A stretch of 34,672 bases of DNA. Source: Phenylobacterium sp. CCH9-H3 (GTDB taxonomy: Bacteria > Pseudomonadota > Alphaproteobacteria > Caulobacterales > Caulobacteraceae). The stretch is from the NCBI RefSeq assembly GCF_001557235.1, contig NZ_LSJI01000024.1, forward strand, positions 1-34,672. Direction: 5' to 3'. Positions 31,198-34,672 of this stretch are shown here, piece after piece. A program made the position numbers and the translations under genes. Each line of letters starts with the position of its first letter. Positions within the stretch are counted from its first letter, which is position 1. The notes below the pieces were generated by a model that did not search any database, was not told the origin of the DNA, and saw only the letters and a list, made by a program, of their open reading frames with translations.

Positions 31198-32688
31198 ATG
31201 ACGACCGAGCATTTCGACGTGGTGATCGTGGGGGCCGGGCTTTCCGGCGTGGGCGCAGGCTATCACCTGAAGACTGCCTGCCCGGACCGCAGCTACGTGA
31301 TCCTCGAGGGGCGGGACGCCATCGGCGGCACCTGGGACCTGTTCCGCTATCCGGGCATCCGCTCGGACAGCGACATGTACACCCTGGGCTATGCCTTCAA
31401 GCCGTGGACCGAGGCCAAGGCCATCGCCGACGGGCCCTCGATCCTGGGTTATGTGCGCAAGACGGCTGCCGAGAACGGCATCGACCGGCACATCCGCTTC
31501 GGCCACATGGTCAAGCGCGTGAGCTGGTCCACCGAGGCGGCCGCCTGGACGGTCGAGGCGGAGGTGGCCGGCAAGCTGACCCGCTTCACCTGCAACTTCC
31601 TGTTCCTGTGCGGCGGCTACTATTCCTACGAGGGCGGCTACACCCCCGACTTCCCGGGCGTCGAGCGCTTCAAGGGCCGTCTGGTCCACCCGCAGAAGTG
31701 GCCGCAGGACCTGGACTATTCCGGCAAGAAGGTGGTGGTGATCGGGTCCGGCGCCACCGCCGTGACCCTGGTGCCCGAGATGGCCAAGACCGCCGGCCAT
31801 GTCACAATGCTGCAGCGTTCGCCCACCTACGTCGTCAGCCGCCCGGCCGAGGACAAGATGGCCAACACCTTGCGTAAGTGGCTGCCGGGGAAGCTGGCCT
31901 ACGACATCGTCCGCCTGCGCAACATCCTGTTCGGCATGTACTTCTTCAAGATGGCCCGCGAGAAGCCGGCCGCCGTGAAGGCCAACATCCTGAAGATGGT
32001 CCGCGAGCAGCTGGGCCCTGACTTCGACGTCGATAAGCACTTCACGCCCACCTACAATCCCTGGGACCAGCGCCTTTGCCTGGTGCCGGACGCCGACATG
32101 TTCCGCGAGATCAAGAGCGGCCGGGCCTCGGTCGTCACCGATCACATCGAGACCTTCACCGAGACGGGCATCCGCCTGAAGTCGGGCGAGGAACTGGAGG
32201 CCGACGTGATCGTCAGCGCCACCGGCCTGGTGCTAGAGGTGTGGAATGGCATCGAGGTCAGCGTCGACGGGAAGCGGATCGATGCGTCGCAGACGCTGTC
32301 CTACAAGGGCATGATGTACGAGGGCGTGCCGAACATGGCCTCCGCCTTCGGCTACACCAACGCCTCGTGGACGCTGAAGTGCGACCTGACGTGCGAATAC
32401 GTCTGCCGCCTACTGAACCACATGAGGAAGACGGGCCTGCGGCAGGCGACGCCCGTCAACACCGATCCGACGGTCCAGTTCGAGCCGTGGCTGGACTTCT
32501 CGTCGGGCTACGTCCAGCGGGCCATGGCCAAGTTCCCCAAGCAGGGCAACAAGGCGCCGTGGCGGCTGGACCAGAACTACGCAAAGGACCTGATGAACCT
32601 GCGCTACGCCAAGCTGGACGACGGGGTGCTCCGCTTCACCAACCCCGCGGGGCAGGCGGCCAGGGCGGCCGAGAAGATCGCCGCCTGA
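31198..32688 (+). CDS. Baeyer-Villiger-type flavin monooxygenase
   Basis: 496 residues. Two dinucleotide motifs (VVIVGAGLSGVG, 9-18, for FAD; VVIGSGATAVT, about 180-190, for NADPH) surround the Baeyer-Villiger fingerprint FKGRLVHPQKWP (158-169; F-x-G-x-x-x-H-x-x-x-W-P). It is closest in style to EtaA/ketone-type enzymes that insert oxygen next to a carbonyl, and carries the typical GGTWDLFRYPGIRSDSDMYT segment. AGGGGGCGGAA precedes ATG 31198. It lies 78 bp after the kinase and is likely in the same transcript or a linked one. A ketone to ester step would fit a steroid, terpenoid or alkanone pathway. Activity is inferred from motifs. Confidence 0.92.
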   Translation: MTTEHFDVVIVGAGLSGVGAGYHLKTACPDRSYVILEGRDAIGGTWDLFRYPGIRSDSDMYTLGYAFKPWTEAKAIADGPSILGYVRKTAAENGIDRHIRFGHMVKRVSWSTEAAAWTVEAEVAGKLTRFTCNFLFLCGGYYSYEGGYTPDFPGVERFKGRLVHPQKWPQDLDYSGKKVVVIGSGATAVTLVPEMAKTAGHVTMLQRSPTYVVSRPAEDKMANTLRKWLPGKLAYDIVRLRNILFGMYFFKMAREKPAAVKANILKMVREQLGPDFDVDKHFTPTYNPWDQRLCLVPDADMFREIKSGRASVVTDHIETFTETGIRLKSGEELEADVIVSATGLVLEVWNGIEVSVDGKRIDASQTLSYKGMMYEGVPNMASAFGYTNASWTLKCDLTCEYVCRLLNHMRKTGLRQATPVNTDPTVQFEPWLDFSSGYVQRAMAKFPKQGNKAPWRLDQNYAKDLMNLRYAKLDDGVLRFTNPAGQAARAAEKIAA

Positions 32689-32718
32689 TCGGGGCTGGCG
32701 TGGCGCCTCGCGCTGCAT

Positions 32719-32735
32719 TACGAATGTAATTCGTA
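32719..32735. promoter_or_regulatory. operator-like dyad upstream of the single-TM protein gene
   Basis: TACGAAT-GTA-ATTCGTA (32719-32735) is a perfect 7-bp dyad. It overlaps a second dyad, ATTAC-GAAT-GTAAT (32717-32730). TetR-type repressors often bind such sites with TTAC/GTAA ends. It sits 20-40 bp before the start of the downstream gene, where a repressor would block transcription. No regulator gene is adjacent. Confidence 0.5.
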
Positions 32736-32755
32736 GAGATCTGCGGAGCGTACCC

Positions 32756-33241
32756 TTGCAGCGCGTGCGGCGGCGCCGGCTGACGGCCGGGCAGAAGGTG
32801 GTGTTCGGCGTGGCCGCGGCGATCGCCGTCGGCCTGCCCGGCTGGCTGCTCACCCAGAGCTATCTGGGCAAGCGCGAGGCGGCGCTGTTCCTGGCCAGCG
32901 AGGCGGTGGTCGACGGCCCGCCATGCCCCAGCCTGACGCAGGCCCAGTTCGACGCCCAGGGGCTGAAGGCGCCCAAGGGCACGTTCTACGAAGGTGTCGG
33001 CTTCGCCCGCCAGTTCGGCCACATGGAGTGCCGCGCGCTCCGCTACGGCGCAGGGTGGGGGACGAAGGTCTACCCGGTCTGCCAGTTCACCAGCCCCAAG
33101 ACCCTGGTGATCACCACGCCCAAGGGAGTCTGGCGCTTCGCCCCCGGCCCTGGGCAGCCGGCCACGGTGGGTGTCCCGAACGGCCAGGCGCAATGCGTCA
33201 TGGCCTCCAACTTCACGATCAAGGCCCTGACGGCGCGGTGA
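32756..33241 (+). CDS. single-pass membrane-anchored protein, unknown function
   Basis: 161 residues from TTG 32756; GGAG (32745-32748) lies 7 nt upstream. A basic N-terminus MQRVRRRRLTAGQ is followed by one transmembrane helix (VVFGVAAAIAVGLPGWLL), so the rest is in the periplasm. The exported part has four cysteines (PPCPSL, MECRAL, PVCQFT, AQCVMA), two disulfides being possible, and a beta-rich ending TLVITTPKGVWRFAPGPGQP. No family recognised. It is downstream of the Baeyer-Villiger gene by 67 bp but behind its own dyad, so it may be regulated separately. Confidence 0.7.
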   Translation: MQRVRRRRLTAGQKVVFGVAAAIAVGLPGWLLTQSYLGKREAALFLASEAVVDGPPCPSLTQAQFDAQGLKAPKGTFYEGVGFARQFGHMECRALRYGAGWGTKVYPVCQFTSPKTLVITTPKGVWRFAPGPGQPATVGVPNGQAQCVMASNFTIKALTAR

Positions 33242-33260
33242 TCGCGCGGGTGTGCGCCGC

Positions 33261-33293
33261 GAGCGGACGTTCCGAATGTCGCTGGAGGGTGGC
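33261..33293 (+). repeat. short repeat, copy A (shorter form)
   Basis: GAGCGGACGTTC (33261-33272) followed by GTCGCTGGAGGGTGGC (33278-33293). The same two blocks, the second diverged, occur at 33819-33877. The two copies bracket the small four-TM membrane protein gene. Confidence 0.5.
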
Positions 33294-33733
33294 TAGCTGA
33301 CCTTCGCTCCTTTGGGCGACCAGAAGGATATCGCCCAGAACATCACGCCTGCCAGTGCGCCGAGTAGCGCTGGGATGCTCGCCGTCAAAAGCATGGAGCC
33401 ATCTTCTTCGCCCGCGGCCGCGCCCCATGCCGCCATGAGCAGCGTCGGAAGCATCGCGACGAGCGCGCCGGCCGCAGCCAACCCTAAAGGATTCCTGGCG
33501 ATCTTCAGGCCTCGCGTCGCGTAGAAGAGAGGAAGACCAACAGTCATCATTGGCAGATACCCGCCGAGGACAAGGGCGGCCAAGGTGAAGGGTAACGCTA
33601 GGCCGGTGTGGTCCTCACCCGCTGAGGCATGACCCATCCACAGCCCCACGAGCACGGCGGGTGCCACAGGCGCTAGGATGAAACCCAGGACGAGCCGACC
33701 ACCGCCCCACATTTGATCGGAAGGTTCGGCCAT
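33293..33733 (-). CDS. small four-TM membrane protein, unknown function
   Basis: 146 residues from ATG 33733 (MAEPSDQMWGGGRL). Four hydrophobic segments: LVLGFILAPVAPAVLVGLWM, then a segment around TLAALVLGGYLPMMTVGLPL, then AAAGALVAMLPTLLMAAWGA and finally SIPALLGALAGVMFWAISFW. I do not recognise the family. A longer frame to 33859 runs through repeat copy B and adds no membrane segment. There is no good ribosome site. Its base composition is less GC-rich than the core genes to the left. Confidence 0.6.
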   Translation of the reverse strand: MAEPSDQMWGGGRLVLGFILAPVAPAVLVGLWMGHASAGEDHTGLALPFTLAALVLGGYLPMMTVGLPLFYATRGLKIARNPLGLAAAGALVAMLPTLLMAAWGAAAGEEDGSMLLTASIPALLGALAGVMFWAISFWSPKGAKVS

Positions 33734-33818
33734 CCGCACTCGCTGCTGCTCCGCGACGAATCTATCGCATGCCGGAACGTCTGCAACGGGTCGACTTCGG
33801 TCCATGGCTCGCGGCCGG

Positions 33819-33877
33819 GAGCGGACGTTCGCGGCGTCACTCGTCTGCGATTGTCCCAAACGTCAGCGAAGGGTGGC
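33819..33877 (+). repeat. short repeat, copy B (longer form)
   Basis: GAGCGGACGTTC (33819-33830) and, after a 31-nt spacer, GTCAGCGAAGGGTGGC (33862-33877). It shares the 12-bp first block exactly with copy A and about 12 of 16 bases of the second. It lies in the divergent upstream region of the four-TM gene. Confidence 0.5.
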
Positions 33878-33952
33878 CTGCGAACCTGAAGCACGGAGCC
33901 CTGGCGCTAGGCCATCCTGGGGTTTCCGCTCGGGCGTCTACGAGACATGCTG

Positions 33953-34495
33953 TCATGCCGCGGTCCGAGTGACCTCAATCATTACAGGCATCTCAACCCC
34001 ACCGGAGTTCGTAGCCTCGGCCTCCCAAACGTGCACTGCACGCCAGTCGGCCCCGCCCTTGTGCCATCCCGTCACCTCGCTGCCATCGATGCGCTGGCGA
34101 AAGTCCGGCCTTCCCAGGGGCCTGCCCAACACGGGAGTGCGCTGGAAGCTTGCGGCTAGTGGTGCTTCGGCCTTCTGGCGACGGTACACCCGGCAATAGG
34201 ATGTTCCGCCCTGTCGCCCAGCCGCGACAATCATGTTCCCGTCTGGCGACAACGCGACGTCGGACCAAGTCACCATGTCGTTGCCGACTACCTGGGTCGG
34301 GATTTGGTCGCGAGAGAGGATAGGCCAGTTGAGCTTGCGAACGGTCTCGGCAATCTCGCGGTGAGATGTTGGCGTAATGCAGACAGCTTGCACTGCATCC
34401 TCGGCCGCAGCGAAGGTTACCGGGCCATTCGGTCGATGGGGACTGCAGCTTGCTAGGGTGGCGAGGAGGAGACAAAGCTCGAGCGGACGTACCAT
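33953..34495 (-). CDS. predicted lipoprotein, unknown function
   Basis: 180 residues from ATG 34495. MVRPLELCLLLATLASC is a lipoprotein signal with lipobox LASC (Cys17). The mature part contains a WSDVALSPDGNMIVAAGRQG segment of beta-propeller-like character (SPDG motif) and a beta-rich C-terminus WRAVHVWEAEATNSGGVEM. No family was recognised. A longer start at 34558 would place 21 residues before the signal and is rejected. The gene is less GC-rich than its surroundings. Confidence 0.65.
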   Translation of the reverse strand: MVRPLELCLLLATLASCSPHRPNGPVTFAAAEDAVQAVCITPTSHREIAETVRKLNWPILSRDQIPTQVVGNDMVTWSDVALSPDGNMIVAAGRQGGTSYCRVYRRQKAEAPLAASFQRTPVLGRPLGRPDFRQRIDGSEVTGWHKGGADWRAVHVWEAEATNSGGVEMPVMIEVTRTAA

Positions 34496-34599
34496 AGGCT
34501 TCTCCAGCGCAGCCGCACGCGAAGGTTGAACCATGCGGTGTAGGACATTGGTCGGCAATGTCTGTTTTGGGGTCGACTGGGGTCGTGGCGCGGTGCGTG

Positions 34600-34672
34600 G
34601 GGTTGGCCCCCTCCACGACGCGCTCTACGGCCGGCTACGCCGCCCTCGGCCCGCGGTCCCCCTCCCGCCGCT
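34600..34672. repeat. GC-rich intergenic repeat at window edge
   Basis: The stretch from about 34600 contains GGCCCCCTCCACGACGCG, then ACGGCCGGCTACGCCG and GGTCCCCCTCCC. Its layout (CCCCCTCC, hairpins, CCCCCTCC) resembles the dispersed palindromic repeats at 21525 and 24988, though it cannot be aligned base for base. It runs off the window. Confidence 0.5.

Noticed and set aside
30007..32145. A 712-codon minus-strand frame opposite the kinase and Baeyer-Villiger genes
   Set aside because: Composition is that of an antisense shadow (Gly/His/Asp/Val rich) and it crosses two well-supported genes.
1..34672. CRISPR arrays, complete insertion sequences, prophage, toxin-antitoxin or defence genes
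   Set aside because: No regularly spaced direct repeats, transposase, integrase, phage structural gene or recognisable defence domain was found on either strand.

Overview
The window is a GC-rich (about 68-70%) alphaproteobacterial chromosome segment, almost certainly from the Caulobacterales (Caulobacter/Phenylobacterium-like). The best evidence is the divK-pleD pair, whose products match the Caulobacter cell-cycle regulators in length and active-site numbering (both phospho-acceptors at Asp53; PleD of 454 residues with its GGEEF at about 368-372). Further support comes from promoters with GCTA-type -10 elements, a cysteine-free 55-residue L33, and a pyrB gene paired with a non-catalytic dihydroorotase homologue. 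Genes are tightly packed, with many 1-4 bp overlaps and convergent ends that touch.

Layout. 1-3.3 kb: the C-terminal half of a GPH-type sugar symporter, a HAD-like hydrolase, then divK-pleD (polarity and c-di-GMP signalling). 3.3-6.6 kb: a phytanoyl-CoA dioxygenase-like gene that appears frameshifted near its start, a large perfect inverted repeat, a four-helix membrane protein, rpmG with its own promoter and terminator, a GFA/CENP-V protein, an exported NIPSNAP protein and a NUDT19-like Nudix hydrolase. 6.6-16.3 kb: information-processing genes rnr, topA, dprA and plsY on the minus strand, with a block of maleylacetate-reductase-like and two alpha/beta-hydrolase genes between topA and rnr. 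16.3-18.6 kb: an AT-rich regulatory region with two dyads, then a soluble PAS chemoreceptor with a C-terminal CheR-type pentapeptide and its overlapping cheW. 18.6-22.1 kb: pyrB-pyrC' (the pyrC' product lacks metal-ligand residues), a DUF1993 protein and ruvX. 22.2-27.0 kb: a PAPS sulfotransferase and gatC-gatA ... gatB, the last separated by a repeat element and a small exported protein. 27-28.3 kb: an RcnB-like protein, a Sel1-like protein and tRNA-Ser(GCU).

28.4-32.7 kb is the most accessory-looking part: a tight co-directional run of FAD monooxygenase, SnoaL-like protein, EcKinase/APH-like phosphotransferase and Baeyer-Villiger-type monooxygenase, which reads as a small-molecule oxidation pathway of unknown substrate. 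32.7-34.6 kb holds three poorly recognised envelope proteins (single-TM, four-TM, lipoprotein) among short repeats, and the window ends inside a GC-rich intergenic repeat.

At least two copies of one palindromic intergenic repeat (21.5 kb and 25.0 kb, opposite orientation) can be aligned directly; a third element at the right edge resembles them in style. No CRISPR array, complete insertion sequence, prophage or recognisable defence system was seen. The best candidates for new biology are the 28.4-32.7 kb oxidation cluster, the PAS receptor with its operator-like dyads, and the long inverted repeat upstream of the damaged dioxygenase gene.
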